Below the pieces are notes generated by a model. That model was not told the origin of the DNA. It saw nothing but the letters and a program-made list of their open reading frames with translations, and ran no database searches. A stretch of 44,932 nucleotides of DNA from Pseudomonadota bacterium (GTDB lineage Bacteria > Pseudomonadota > Gammaproteobacteria > Burkholderiales > Burkholderiaceae_C): contig JAVHYA010000043.1 in NCBI GenBank assembly GCA_031119395.1, positions 1 through 44,932 on the forward strand, in the 5' to 3' direction. Made by a program: the position numbers and the translations under genes. This document shows, piece after piece, positions 25,723-34,185 of the stretch. Within the stretch, counting starts at the first letter, position 1. Every line of letters begins with the position of its first letter.

Positions 25723-26517
25723 ATGACCCCACTCGCCACCCCAGCATCGTCCGCGGCGCTGGTCCATCCGTCCATCCACCCCGACGAGCGCGCGGCCCGC
25801 GTGCAACTCGCGGCGTGCTACCGCATCTTCGCGATGCTGGGCTGGACGGAGATGATCTACAACCACATCACGGTGCGGCTGCCCGACAGCGTGACGGGTG
25901 GCGAGAAGCAGTTCCTCATCAACCCCTTCGGCCTGCACTACAGCGAGGTCACGGCCAGCAACCTGGTCAAGATCGACCTCGCGGGCCGGGTGCTCGACGG
26001 CTCCACGCACCCGGTCAACCCGGCCGGTTTCACGGTGCACGCCGCCATCCACGACGGGCTGGACGGCGCGCACTGCGTGATGCACACCCACACCACCGCC
26101 GGCGTGGCCGTGGCCTGCCTCGAGGGCGGGCTGCAGCAGACCAACTTCTACACCGCGCAGCTGCACGGCATGGTGGCGTACCACGACTTCGAGGGCATCA
26201 CGATCCATGCCGACGAGGGGCCGCGCCTGCTCAAGAGCATCGGGAACCGCAACGCGGTGATCCTGCGCAACCACGGCCTGCTGGCCTGGGGCCACACGCT
26301 GCCGCAGACCTTCGCCATCCTCTGGACGCTGCAGCGCGCCTGCGAGATCCAGATGGCCACGCTGTCGATGGGCCGCCCCATCCCCGTGAGCGAGGCGATC
26401 GCCGAGCGCTGCACGCGCGATGCGCTGCAGTTCAACCCGAACCACGGCGCCGGCCAGGACGTGTTCGACGCGCTGGTGCGCCAGGTCGACCGGATCGACA
26501 CCGGGTACCGCGCCTGA
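25723..26517 (+). CDS. Class II aldolase/adducin family protein
   Basis: 264 aa from the ATG at 25723, which follows AAGGAGC at a good distance; an in-frame ATG at 25699 overlaps that ribosome-binding site. Metal-binding His121 and His123 (MHTHTTAG) and His184 (LRNHGLLAWG) define the zinc site of the L-fuculose-phosphate aldolase/adducin fold. NHITVRLPD and FLINPFGLHYSEVTASNLVKI are also typical. Members cleave or decarboxylate hydroxy acids or sugar phosphates. Context points to an organic-acid pathway with the upstream dehydratase, but the substrate is not identifiable. Confidence 0.88.
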   Translation: MTPLATPASSAALVHPSIHPDERAARVQLAACYRIFAMLGWTEMIYNHITVRLPDSVTGGEKQFLINPFGLHYSEVTASNLVKIDLAGRVLDGSTHPVNPAGFTVHAAIHDGLDGAHCVMHTHTTAGVAVACLEGGLQQTNFYTAQLHGMVAYHDFEGITIHADEGPRLLKSIGNRNAVILRNHGLLAWGHTLPQTFAILWTLQRACEIQMATLSMGRPIPVSEAIAERCTRDALQFNPNHGAGQDVFDALVRQVDRIDTGYRA

Positions 26518-26532
26518 GCGCCCCGTCGATCC

Positions 26533-26588
26533 GCTACCTTTTTGATAGCTGCTCGCGCTTGCTGCGCGGGCACTGCAGCCACTTTTTC
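26533..26588 (+). repeat. GCTATC-type repeat, copy 3
   Basis: GCTACCTTTTTGATAGC followed by TGCTCGCGCTTGCTGCGCGG, then CACTGCAGCC and a T-run. It lies in the gap between the aldolase and panE and ends 2 bp before the panE ATG, so it replaces any normal ribosome-binding site there. Confidence 0.65.
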
Positions 26589-26590
26589 CT

Positions 26591-27580
26591 ATGAAGATCT
26601 GTATCTACGGCGCAGGCGCCATCGGCGGCTGGATCGCCGCCGGGCTGGCCCAGGCCGGCGCCCGCGTGAACGCGGTGGCACGTGGCGCGACGCTGGCGGC
26701 GCTGCAACGCGACGGCCTGGCCATCGTGCGCAAGGCCGAGGGCGGGGAGACGCGCACGCATGTGCCGGTCCACGCGGTGGACGACCCCGCCGCGCTCGGT
26801 CCGCAGGACCTGGTCGTCATCGCGGTGAAGGCGCCGGCGCTGGCCGCGGTGGCCGAGCGCATCGGCCCGCTGATCGGCCCCGACACCGTCGTGCTGACGG
26901 CCATGAACGGCGTGCCCTGGTGGTTCCTGGAGGGCGGCTTCGGCGGCCCGCTGGCCGGGCGGCGCCTGACGGCCGTCGACCCCGACGGGCGCATCGCCGC
27001 CGCCATCCCCGCGCGCCACGTCGTCGGCGGCGTGGTGCATGCGAGCTGCTCGCTCGATGGCCCGGGCATCGTGCGCCACCACTTCGGCAACGGCCTGATC
27101 CTGGGCGAGCCCTCGGGCGAGGCGACGCCGCGCGTGCAGACGCTGGCGGCGATGCTGGTGCAGGGCGGCATCCAGGCCACCGTGTCGCCGCAGATCCAGA
27201 AGGACGTCTGGTACAAGCTCTGGGGCAACATGACGGTGAACCCGATCAGCGCGCTGACCGGGGCCACCACCGACAGGATCCTGGGCGACGACCTGGTGCG
27301 CGGTTTCATCTCCACCGTGATGCTCGAAGCCAGGGAGATCGGCGCGCGCATCGGCGTGCCGATCGCCGACAGCCCCGAGGACCGCCATGCCGTCACGCGC
27401 AAGCTCGGTGCCTTCAAGACCTCGATGCTGCAGGACGTGGAGGCCGGCCGCCCGGTCGAACTCGACGCCCTGGTGGGTGCGGTGCGCGAACTGGGCCAGG
27501 GCGTGGGCCTGCCCACGCCCTTCACCGACGCGCTGCTGGGCCTGGCGCGCCTGCAGGCCCGCGAGCTCGGGCTGTACTGA
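26591..27580 (+). CDS. panE: 2-dehydropantoate 2-reductase family protein
   Basis: 329-aa NADPH-dependent ketopantoate reductase family member. The Rossmann motif GAGAIGGWIAAGL is at residues 7-19. Catalytic-region motifs include KDVWYKLWGNMTVNPISALTG, containing the conserved lysine, and EARAIG-like LEAREIGARIG. E. coli PanE is 303 aa. In this module it may reduce another 2-oxo acid, since PanE-like paralogues are frequent in catabolic operons. No purine-rich ribosome-binding site is visible, because the upstream sequence is the GCTATC-type repeat; low or unusual initiation is likely. Confidence 0.82.
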   Translation: MKICIYGAGAIGGWIAAGLAQAGARVNAVARGATLAALQRDGLAIVRKAEGGETRTHVPVHAVDDPAALGPQDLVVIAVKAPALAAVAERIGPLIGPDTVVLTAMNGVPWWFLEGGFGGPLAGRRLTAVDPDGRIAAAIPARHVVGGVVHASCSLDGPGIVRHHFGNGLILGEPSGEATPRVQTLAAMLVQGGIQATVSPQIQKDVWYKLWGNMTVNPISALTGATTDRILGDDLVRGFISTVMLEAREIGARIGVPIADSPEDRHAVTRKLGAFKTSMLQDVEAGRPVELDALVGAVRELGQGVGLPTPFTDALLGLARLQARELGLY

Positions 27581-27586
27581 GCGCGC

Positions 27587-28495
27587 GTGACCGACGCCCG
27601 CACGCGCGCCCTCAGCGGCGGCGCCTTCGCGACGCTGCTGCTCATCGCCCTGATGATGGGCGCCAACCACGTGTCGGCGCGCTTCGCCTTCAACCACGGC
27701 GCCGACGTGGCCACGGCGGTGGTGATCCGCAGCGTGGTGACGGCGGCGGTGGTCGGCGCGATCGTGCTGCTCTCGGGGGTGCGGCCGCGCTGGACCGCGC
27801 ACCACCGCCGCATGCTGCCGGTCATCGGCGGCTTGATCGGGGTGCAGAGCCTGTGCCTGTACTCGGCCGTGGCGCGCCTGCCGGTGGCGCTGGCGCTGCT
27901 GGCCTTCAACACCTACCCGATCTGGACCGCGCTGTGGGCGCGCCTGCTGTACCGCCAGCGGCCCGAGCGCGCGCTGCTGTATGCGATGCCGGTGATCCTG
28001 GTCGGGCTGGCGCTGGCGCTGGACGTCTTCGGCGCCGCCTCGGGCCTGGGTGCCTCGGGCCAGTGGGCGCGCATCGGCGCGGGCGTGGGCTTCGCGCTGG
28101 CGGCGGCGGCCACCTTCGGCCTGGCGCTGGTGGTCACGCAGCACGAGGCGGGCGACGTCGACGGCCGCGTGCGCACGGCGACCACCATGGCGATCGCCGG
28201 CGTCGTGGCGCTGGCCATGGTGGCCGCGCGCGGCGGCTTCCACTTCCCGACGGCCGCGCCCGGCTGGTGGGGGCTGGCCGTGCTCACCATCCTCTACGGC
28301 ACGGCTTTCACCATCATGTTCACGGTGCTGCCGCGGCTGGGCGTGGTGGGCAACTCCGCGATCATGAACGTGGAGCCGGTGTTCGCGCTGGTGCTGGCCT
28401 GGCTGCTGCTCGACCAGGCCGTGGCGCCGGTGCAGGTGCTGGGCGCGATGCTCGTGGTGGGCGCGGTGATGGCGCTCGGGCTGCGCAGGCGCTAG
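27587..28495 (+). CDS. EamA/DMT-family transporter
   Basis: 302-aa membrane protein with about ten hydrophobic segments in two EamA repeats, each opening with the polar-to-hydrophobic pattern of drug/metabolite transporters (ANHVSARFAFNHG in repeat 1; LVVTQHEAG between the halves; MNVEPVFALVLAWLLLDQ in repeat 2). Start GTG at 27587 lies 6 bp after the panE stop, so cotranscription is likely. It may export or import a metabolite of the upstream module. The stop TAG is palindromically overlapped by the stop of the convergent gene (CTAG). Confidence 0.85.
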   Translation: MTDARTRALSGGAFATLLLIALMMGANHVSARFAFNHGADVATAVVIRSVVTAAVVGAIVLLSGVRPRWTAHHRRMLPVIGGLIGVQSLCLYSAVARLPVALALLAFNTYPIWTALWARLLYRQRPERALLYAMPVILVGLALALDVFGAASGLGASGQWARIGAGVGFALAAAATFGLALVVTQHEAGDVDGRVRTATTMAIAGVVALAMVAARGGFHFPTAAPGWWGLAVLTILYGTAFTIMFTVLPRLGVVGNSAIMNVEPVFALVLAWLLLDQAVAPVQVLGAMLVVGAVMALGLRRR

Positions 28496-29262
28496 CGCCG
28501 CAGGATCGCCCGCACCGCATCCGGCAGCGAGTTCGCCTGCGGGATGAAGTGATCGATGCTCCAGCCCAGCAGCACGGCGCACAGCAGGGCACCGAGCAGC
28601 GGCTTCCAGGTCAGGCGCACGGCGGCAGTGAGCCAGCCCTCGCGGGTGACGCGCACCGCGGCGCGCGCGGCCACGTACGAGAAGGCCACTTCGACGGCCA
28701 CGGCCAGCAGCGCGTCCCAGCCGAAGTACAGCAGCGCCAACGCGCCGGCGCCGGTCGCGACCGCGGCACCGATGAGGAAGATGGCGAGCACGGGCACGAC
28801 GATGACGGCCCCCTCGTCGGCACCGGACAGCGCGTCGAGCACGCCGCCGGCCGCGTCGCCGACACCGCTGCCCGAGGCGCTGCTGCTGCCTTCACCCGCC
28901 ACGCGTGCGCCAGCACGCAGCGGCGCCTGGTACGACGGCACGAAGTTGCCGGCCAGGTCCGCCACGTCGACCACGTCGCCGGCATCGGGATCGATGTCGG
29001 CGCGGTCTTCCACCAGCCGCTGCGCCCACCAGCGCAGCAGCAGCAGGTACAGCGCATAGCCCGCGCCCAGCGTGACCAGGTAACGCAGCGCCAGCGACCC
29101 GACGCCCATCCACATCTGCGCCGCCGAGATCGCCCACATCAGCAGCAGCGTGGCGCTGCCGATCAGGAGGCCGTGCGTGCGCAGGCTGTAGCGGCGGTGC
29201 AGGTCGCGTTCGAGCTGCGTCTCCCACAGACGCACGGAGCGCCAGTTGGAGAGGACCTTCAC
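28492..29262 (-). CDS. Membrane protein of unknown function
   Basis: 256 aa from a GTG at 29262 that overlaps the alr stop (GTGA). An N-terminal basic segment ([19 protein letters not shown]) precedes hydrophobic helices at about residues 30-50 and 57-77. A polar middle with a Gly/Ser-rich stretch ([18 protein letters not shown]) follows, then further hydrophobic segments at about 160-185, 190-205 and 222-238. I recognise no catalytic motif. Coupling to alr is probable, but a role in cell-wall metabolism is only a guess. The gene converges with the EamA transporter gene, their stop codons sharing CTAG. Confidence 0.7.
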   Translation of the reverse strand: MKVLSNWRSVRLWETQLERDLHRRYSLRTHGLLIGSATLLLMWAISAAQMWMGVGSLALRYLVTLGAGYALYLLLLRWWAQRLVEDRADIDPDAGDVVDVADLAGNFVPSYQAPLRAGARVAGEGSSSASGSGVGDAAGGVLDALSGADEGAVIVVPVLAIFLIGAAVATGAGALALLYFGWDALLAVAVEVAFSYVAARAAVRVTREGWLTAAVRLTWKPLLGALLCAVLLGWSIDHFIPQANSLPDAVRAILRR

Positions 29263-30374
29263 ACGCCCCCGGGCGCGCCGGCCGCGCCCTCGACCACGAC
29301 CGGCACGCGCGGCGCCACCGCGCACATCAGCTCGTAGCCGATGGTGCCGGCCGGGTGCGCGACCTCGTCGATGGGCAGCACCGTCCCGCGGGCGGCACGG
29401 CCCCAGAGCGTGACCTCGCTGCCGAAGCCGGCGCCCGGCACCGGCGTGAGGTCGACCGTGACCATGTCCATGCTGACGCGGCCGACCACGCGGGTGCGCA
29501 CCCCGTCCACCAGCACCGGCGTCCCGTTGGGCGCATGGCGCGGGTAGCCGTCGGCATAGCCCACGGCCGCCACGCCGATGCGCATCGGCACCTCGGCCGT
29601 GAAGCGCGAGCCGTAGCCCACGGTGTCGCCGGGCTGCAGGTGCTGGATGCCGATGAGGCGGGTGGACAGCGTCATGGTGGGCTGCAGCTGCCAGTGCGCG
29701 CTGTCGTGTTCGGGGTAGTCGGGCGCACCGCCGTACAGCACGATGCCGGCTCGCACCCAGTCGGCGCGCGTCGCGTCGGCGTGGCGCAGGGTGGCTGCGC
29801 TGTTGGCCAGGCTGCGCTCGCCCGGCAGGTCCTGCGTGACGCGCTCGAAGTCGCGCATCGCCGCCTCGATGCCCTTGGCGCCGTCGGCATCGCTGAAATG
29901 CATCATCAGCGAGACCTCGTCCACCTGCGGCAGCGCCGACAGGCGCGTCCAGGCGGTGCGCAGGCGATCGGGCGTGAAGCCCAGGCGGTTCATGCCCGAG
30001 TTCATCTTGAGGAAGACGCGGTGCGGCACCTGCGTCTTGTGGGCCGCCAGCCAGTCGATCTGCTCGTCGCAGTGCACGGCGTGCCAGAGGTTCAGGCGCG
30101 AGCACAGCTCCAGGTCGCGCGGCTCGAAGACGCCCTCGAGCAGCAGCACCGGGCCGCGCCAGCCCAGCGCGCGCACGCGCTCGGCCTCGGCCAGGTCGAT
30201 CAGCGCGAAGCCGTCGGCGCCGCGCAGGGCGTCGAACACGCGCTCGATGCCGTGGCCGTAGGCGTTGGCCTTGACCACCGCCCACACCCGCGACTGCAGG
30301 GCCGAGCGCCGCACCCGGTCGAGGTTGTGGCGCAGGGCCTCGGGATGGATGGTGGCGAGGATCGGGCGGGGCAC
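29259..30374 (-). CDS. alr: Alanine racemase
   Basis: 371-aa PLP enzyme converting L-alanine to D-alanine for peptidoglycan. PLP Lys35 lies in [10 protein letters not shown]; the second catalytic base Tyr is in [19 protein letters not shown] and the YGGAPDY region are typical. GTG at 30374 (V-P-R-P-I-L-A-T-I) is chosen because the family N-terminus begins there and gives normal length. In-frame ATGs at 30419, 30443 and 30473 would add Pro-rich residues. It is divergent from lplT, with the shared control region at 30375-30542. Confidence 0.93.
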   Translation of the reverse strand: MPRPILATIHPEALRHNLDRVRRSALQSRVWAVVKANAYGHGIERVFDALRGADGFALIDLAEAERVRALGWRGPVLLLEGVFEPRDLELCSRLNLWHAVHCDEQIDWLAAHKTQVPHRVFLKMNSGMNRLGFTPDRLRTAWTRLSALPQVDEVSLMMHFSDADGAKGIEAAMRDFERVTQDLPGERSLANSAATLRHADATRADWVRAGIVLYGGAPDYPEHDSAHWQLQPTMTLSTRLIGIQHLQPGDTVGYGSRFTAEVPMRIGVAAVGYADGYPRHAPNGTPVLVDGVRTRVVGRVSMDMVTVDLTPVPGAGFGSEVTLWGRAARGTVLPIDEVAHPAGTIGYELMCAVAPRVPVVVEGAAGAPGGV

Positions 30375-30442
30375 GGGGGAAGGCTGCGGCAGCGGCGGCG
30401 AAAGGGGGAAAACACCCATCGGCAGGACGGGGCCGGCCGTCA

Positions 30443-30470
30443 TTTTGGCACCGGACCCCCATGCTATAAC
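30443..30470 (+). promoter_or_regulatory. Candidate sigma-70 promoter upstream of lplT
   Basis: TATAAC (30465-30470) resembles a -10 box. TTTTGG (30443-30448), 16 bp upstream, or the overlapping TTGGCA with 14 bp spacing, could serve as -35. The lplT ATG is at 30543. The match is weak and untested. Confidence 0.28.
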
Positions 30471-30542
30471 CACGGACCCCGTTCACGGGCATCACGTCTC
30501 TTACACCGCCAGCCACCAGCCCCCACGGCAGCCAGCCTATCG

Positions 30543-31847
30543 ATGAAGCGCGGTTTCTACACCATCATGTCGGCGCAGTTCTTCTCGTCGCTGGCCGACC
30601 AAGCGCTTTTCGTTGCTGCCGTCGAACTGCTGCGCACCGCAGGGGCGCCGGAATGGCAGCGCGCAGCGCTGGTGCCCATCTTCGCGATCTTCTACGTCGC
30701 GCTGGCGCCGCTGGTGGGCGCCTTCGCCGACGCCCTGCCCAAGGGCAAGGTGATGTTCATCAGCAACGCGATCAAGGTCGTGGGCTGCCTGATGATGCTC
30801 TTCGGCGGCCACCCGCTGATGGCCTACGCGATCGTGGGCCTGGGCGCGGCGGCGTACTCACCGGCCAAGTACGGCATCCTCACCGAGCTGCTGCCGGCCT
30901 CGCAGCTGGTCAAGGCCAACGGCTGGATCGAGGGGCTCACCATCGCCTCGATCATCCTGGGCATCGTGCTGGGCGGCCAGCTCGTGGGCCACACGGTGTC
31001 GAGCCACCTGCTGGCCTTCGACTTCCCCTTCATCGACACCGGCGTCGACACCCCGCCCGCGGCCGCGATCTCGGTGCTCATCGGCGTGTACATGCTGGCG
31101 GCCTGGTTCAACACCCGCATCCCGCACACCGGCGTGGAGATGCGGCCGCTGCGCAGCAACCCGAACCACGGCTTCGTGCGCAACCTGGTCGCGCTGCTGC
31201 CCGATTTCTGGTCGTGCAATTCGCGGCTGTGGCGCGACAAGCTCGGCCAGATCTCGCTGGCCACCACCACGCTGTTCTGGGGCGCGGGCGGCAACCTCAA
31301 GTACATCGTGCTGGCCTGGGCCTCGCTGGCGCTGAACTACAACACGGCCCAGGCCTCGGCGCTGACCGGCGTGGTCGCCATCGGCACCGCGATCGGCGCG
31401 GTGATCGCCTCGGTGCGCATGCGGCTGGACATGGCCACGCAGGTGATCCCGCTGGGCATCGGCATGGGCCTGCTGGTGATCGCGATGAACTTCATCGACA
31501 ACGTGTGGGTCGCCATTCCCTTCCTGATCCTGCTGGGCGGGCTGGGCGGCTTCCTGGTGGTGCCCATGAACGCGCTGCTGCAGCACCGCGGGCACAACCT
31601 CATGGGCGCCGGCCGCTCCATCGCCGTGCAGAACTTCAACGAGCAGGCCTGCATCCTCTTGCTGGGCGCCTTCTACAGCGCCTGCACGGGGCTGGGGCTG
31701 TCGGCCTTCGGGGCCATCACGGCCTTCGGCATCGTGGTCGCGGGCTTCATGTGGATCATCCGCGCCTGGCACCGCAGCAACCTGCGCAAGTACCCCGAGG
31801 AAGTCGAGCACCTGCTGCAGATCGCGCGCAGCGACAAGCACCACTGA
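30543..31847 (+). CDS. lplT: Lysophospholipid transporter LplT
   Basis: 434-aa MFS protein that flips lysophospholipids across the inner membrane for re-acylation. The N-terminus MKRGFYTIMSAQFFSSLADQA, SPAKYGILTELLP, and GGLGGFLVVPMNALLQHRGH with GRSIAVQNFNEQ are LplT-specific landmarks. The ATG at 30543 is chosen because the longer open frame upstream runs antisense through alr. In enterobacteria it is beside aas; no acyltransferase gene is present here. About 12 transmembrane segments are expected. Confidence 0.93.
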   Translation: MKRGFYTIMSAQFFSSLADQALFVAAVELLRTAGAPEWQRAALVPIFAIFYVALAPLVGAFADALPKGKVMFISNAIKVVGCLMMLFGGHPLMAYAIVGLGAAAYSPAKYGILTELLPASQLVKANGWIEGLTIASIILGIVLGGQLVGHTVSSHLLAFDFPFIDTGVDTPPAAAISVLIGVYMLAAWFNTRIPHTGVEMRPLRSNPNHGFVRNLVALLPDFWSCNSRLWRDKLGQISLATTTLFWGAGGNLKYIVLAWASLALNYNTAQASALTGVVAIGTAIGAVIASVRMRLDMATQVIPLGIGMGLLVIAMNFIDNVWVAIPFLILLGGLGGFLVVPMNALLQHRGHNLMGAGRSIAVQNFNEQACILLLGAFYSACTGLGLSAFGAITAFGIVVAGFMWIIRAWHRSNLRKYPEEVEHLLQIARSDKHH

Positions 31848-31901
31848 GAAGGTGACACGGGCGCCAGGCGCACAATCCGGCACCGCATTCCAGGAGGCCA
31901 C

Positions 31902-32390
31902 ATGACCGACATCTACGATTTCGAGGTCCGGCAGATCGACGGCGCGCAGGTGCCGCTCTCGCGCTTCAAGGGCCAGGTGCTGCTCATCGTCAACACGGCC
32001 AGCCACTGCGGCTTCACGCCGCAGTTCGGCGGGCTCGAAAAGCTCTATGAGCAGTACCGCGACCGCGGCTTCACCGTGCTGGGCTTCCCGAGCAACCAGT
32101 TCGCCAACCAGGACCCGGGCACCGACGACGAGATCGGGGCCTTCTGCACCAGGAACTACGGCGTGAGCTTCCCGATGATGTCGAAGGTGGACGTCAACGG
32201 CAGCGGCGCCATCCCGCTCTACCAGTGGCTGGTGAAGGAAAAGCCGGGCCTCCTGGGCAGCACCGCCATCAAGTGGAACTTCACCAAGTTCCTCGTCGGC
32301 CGCGACGGCCGCGTGCTGCAGCGCTACGCGCCGCTGGACAAGCCCGAGTCGCTGACCCGCGACATCGAGGCCGCACTGGCCGCCGCCTGA
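31902..32390 (+). CDS. Glutathione peroxidase family protein
   Basis: 162-aa thiol peroxidase of the GPx family, reducing peroxides with thioredoxin or glutathione. The peroxidatic residue is Cys36 (NTASHCGFTPQ; codon TGC, so not selenocysteine). The catalytic tetrad partners are Gln in GFPSNQFANQDPG, and Trp and Asn in KWNFTKFLV. The start at 31902 follows CAGGAGG. It is followed after 20 bp by the CHASE2 gene on the same strand. Confidence 0.94.
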   Translation: MTDIYDFEVRQIDGAQVPLSRFKGQVLLIVNTASHCGFTPQFGGLEKLYEQYRDRGFTVLGFPSNQFANQDPGTDDEIGAFCTRNYGVSFPMMSKVDVNGSGAIPLYQWLVKEKPGLLGSTAIKWNFTKFLVGRDGRVLQRYAPLDKPESLTRDIEAALAAA

Positions 32391-32410
32391 GCGCCGGCCC
32401 CCCGCGCCCG

Positions 32411-33556
32411 ATGCAGCCACCGGCCCGCAGCACCCGCCTGCTGGCCGAGTGCCTGCTGATCGCGCTGCTGCTGCCGGCCCTGCTCGGCTGGCTGGCGCAG
32501 CGCCCGGGCCTGCAGGAGGCCAACCTCTTCCTCTACGACCGGCTGCTGCACCTGCGGCGCCCGGCGGTGGACCCGGGCATCGCGATCATCGGCATCGACG
32601 CGAAGAGCATCGCGGCGCTGGGACCCTGGCCCTGGCCGCGGGGCATGGAAGCCGATCTGCTCGACCGCCTGGCGCCGGCGGCGCCGCGCGCGGTGATGTT
32701 CGACCTGTTCATGACGCGGCCCGCGGCGCGTCCGGAGGACGACGCCCGCCTGGCCGCGGCGATGGCGCGGGTGCCGGTGTTCCTGCCGGTGCGCTTCGAC
32801 GCCGCGACCGCCGCCCGGCCGCAGTCGCGCTTCCTGCCCCCGGTGCCGACGCTGGCGCGCGCGGCGGCCGGCGTCGGCCACGTGAACCTGCTCGTGGACA
32901 GCGACGGCGCGGTGCGCGAGATCCACCGCTTCGAGGGCGACGGCCGGCAGCAGGTGCCCTACCTCGGCATGCTGGTGGCGGCACGCGGCGGGCTCGACCT
33001 GCCCGCCACGCGAGACCGGCCGGCCGAGCGCGGCGACGGCTGGCGCGTGCAGGGGCGCTTCGGCTTCCGCTTCGCCGGCACCGCTGCCTCGTACCCGGTG
33101 CTCTCCTTCGTCGACGTGCTGCGGGGCCAGGTGCCGGTGGAGCAGTTGCGCGATCGCATCCTCCTCGTGGGCACGCTGACGGATTCCCTGCTCGGCGACG
33201 ACCTCAACGTGCCGGCCCGGCGCCTGGTGGCGCCGATGCCCGGCGTCGAGGTGCATGCCAATGCCATCCAGGCGCTGCGCGCGGGCCGCACCATCGGGTT
33301 TCCCGAGGGGCTGATTCGCGCGCTGTGGACGGCCGTGCCGGTCTGGCTCGTCCTGCTGCTGTGCGTGCTGCGGCCATCCGCTTCCACGCTGTGGGTGATG
33401 GGCGGCTTGGCGGGCACGCTCGCGGCGTGCGCCGCGCTCCTGGCCTGGGCCGCCCTGTGGCTGCCGGCCGTGGCGCCGCTGCTGGGCATCGCCATCGCCG
33501 GCGTGCTGTGGAGCTGGCGCCGGGCGGTGGACGCGCTGCGTCACGCCGCCCGCTGA
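32411..33556 (+). CDS. CHASE2-domain membrane protein without output domain
   Basis: 381 aa. An N-terminal transmembrane helix (about residues 10-28) is followed by a periplasmic CHASE2 sensor domain (about 30-310) with ANLFLYDRLLHLRRP, IAIIGIDAKSIAALGPWPWPR, the PVLSFVDVLRG segment and PGVEVHANAIQALRAGRTI. Three closing transmembrane helices (about 312-375) end the protein. CHASE2 proteins normally continue into a cyclase, kinase or diguanylate cyclase domain; here the reading frame stops soon after the last helix and the next gene is convergent, so no missing domain lies downstream. It may signal through a partner or be a truncated sensor. Confidence 0.85.
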   Translation: MQPPARSTRLLAECLLIALLLPALLGWLAQRPGLQEANLFLYDRLLHLRRPAVDPGIAIIGIDAKSIAALGPWPWPRGMEADLLDRLAPAAPRAVMFDLFMTRPAARPEDDARLAAAMARVPVFLPVRFDAATAARPQSRFLPPVPTLARAAAGVGHVNLLVDSDGAVREIHRFEGDGRQQVPYLGMLVAARGGLDLPATRDRPAERGDGWRVQGRFGFRFAGTAASYPVLSFVDVLRGQVPVEQLRDRILLVGTLTDSLLGDDLNVPARRLVAPMPGVEVHANAIQALRAGRTIGFPEGLIRALWTAVPVWLVLLLCVLRPSASTLWVMGGLAGTLAACAALLAWAALWLPAVAPLLGIAIAGVLWSWRRAVDALRHAAR

Positions 33557-33566
33557 CGGCGCACGC

Positions 33567-34064
33567 TCAGAAGCGGAAATCGAGGGTGCGCGGGCCGCCG
33601 CCGAGCGTGACCGACTGGCTCTTGCTGCGGCCTTCGGTGCTGGCATCGACGGTGTACTTGCCGGCCGGCAGGTCGATCAGGCAGACCGGGCCGTTGGCGC
33701 GCAGGCGCAGCGCCGAACCGCCCTCGCCCTTGATGTCGACATCGACGTTCGCCAGGTAGGCGCCGTCGGGCCGCGCGAAGAGCAGCGAGAGCGGGTGGTC
33801 CTTCATGGCGGCGCGCATGGCCGTCGATTCGTCCGAGCCGATGCCGCCGCAGACGTAGCGCGCATTGCCCTCGCCGCGCATGCGCGGCATGCCGCTGTTG
33901 GCCATGGGCGCAGCGGGTGCGCCGGGCGCCATGGCGGGGGCGGCGGGCTGCGCGGGCATCACGGGTGCCGGTGCAGTCATGGTCTGAGCATGTGCGACAC
34001 CGGCGGCGGTCAATGCCAGGGCGGCGGCAAGGGACGAGAAGCGAAGGGAAACATGGCGACGCAT
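33567..34064 (-). CDS. Exported protein with carboxypeptidase-regulatory-like fold
   Basis: 165 aa from the ATG at 34064, which follows GGAGAG. The signal peptide MRRHVSLRFSSLAAALALTA ends near AHAQ. An Ala/Pro/Met-rich linker (about residues 28-58) precedes a domain with RYVCGGIGSDESTAMRAAMKD, VDVDIKGEGGSALRLRA, VCLIDLPAGKYTVDA and a closing LDFRF. Two cysteines (in YVCGG and PVCLI) could form a disulfide. The beta-rich end resembles carboxypeptidase regulatory-like or PEGA-type domains (weak). Function unknown; convergent with the CHASE2 gene. Confidence 0.7.
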   Translation of the reverse strand: MRRHVSLRFSSLAAALALTAAGVAHAQTMTAPAPVMPAQPAAPAMAPGAPAAPMANSGMPRMRGEGNARYVCGGIGSDESTAMRAAMKDHPLSLLFARPDGAYLANVDVDIKGEGGSALRLRANGPVCLIDLPAGKYTVDASTEGRSKSQSVTLGGGPRTLDFRF

Positions 34065-34185
34065 GGCGGGCTCTCCTGAAAGTTCTGGATGTGCGCCGCA
34101 GCATGGCACGCACGCCGGCGCCGCCGGGTCGGACCGTGCCGACCTCCGGCGTACGACGCCAGCCCCGCACGCCTTGCCGGCCCCC

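Noticed and set aside
31902-32390. Selenocysteine glutathione peroxidase
   Set aside because: The peroxidatic codon is TGC (Cys36), not TGA, so no SECIS element is needed.
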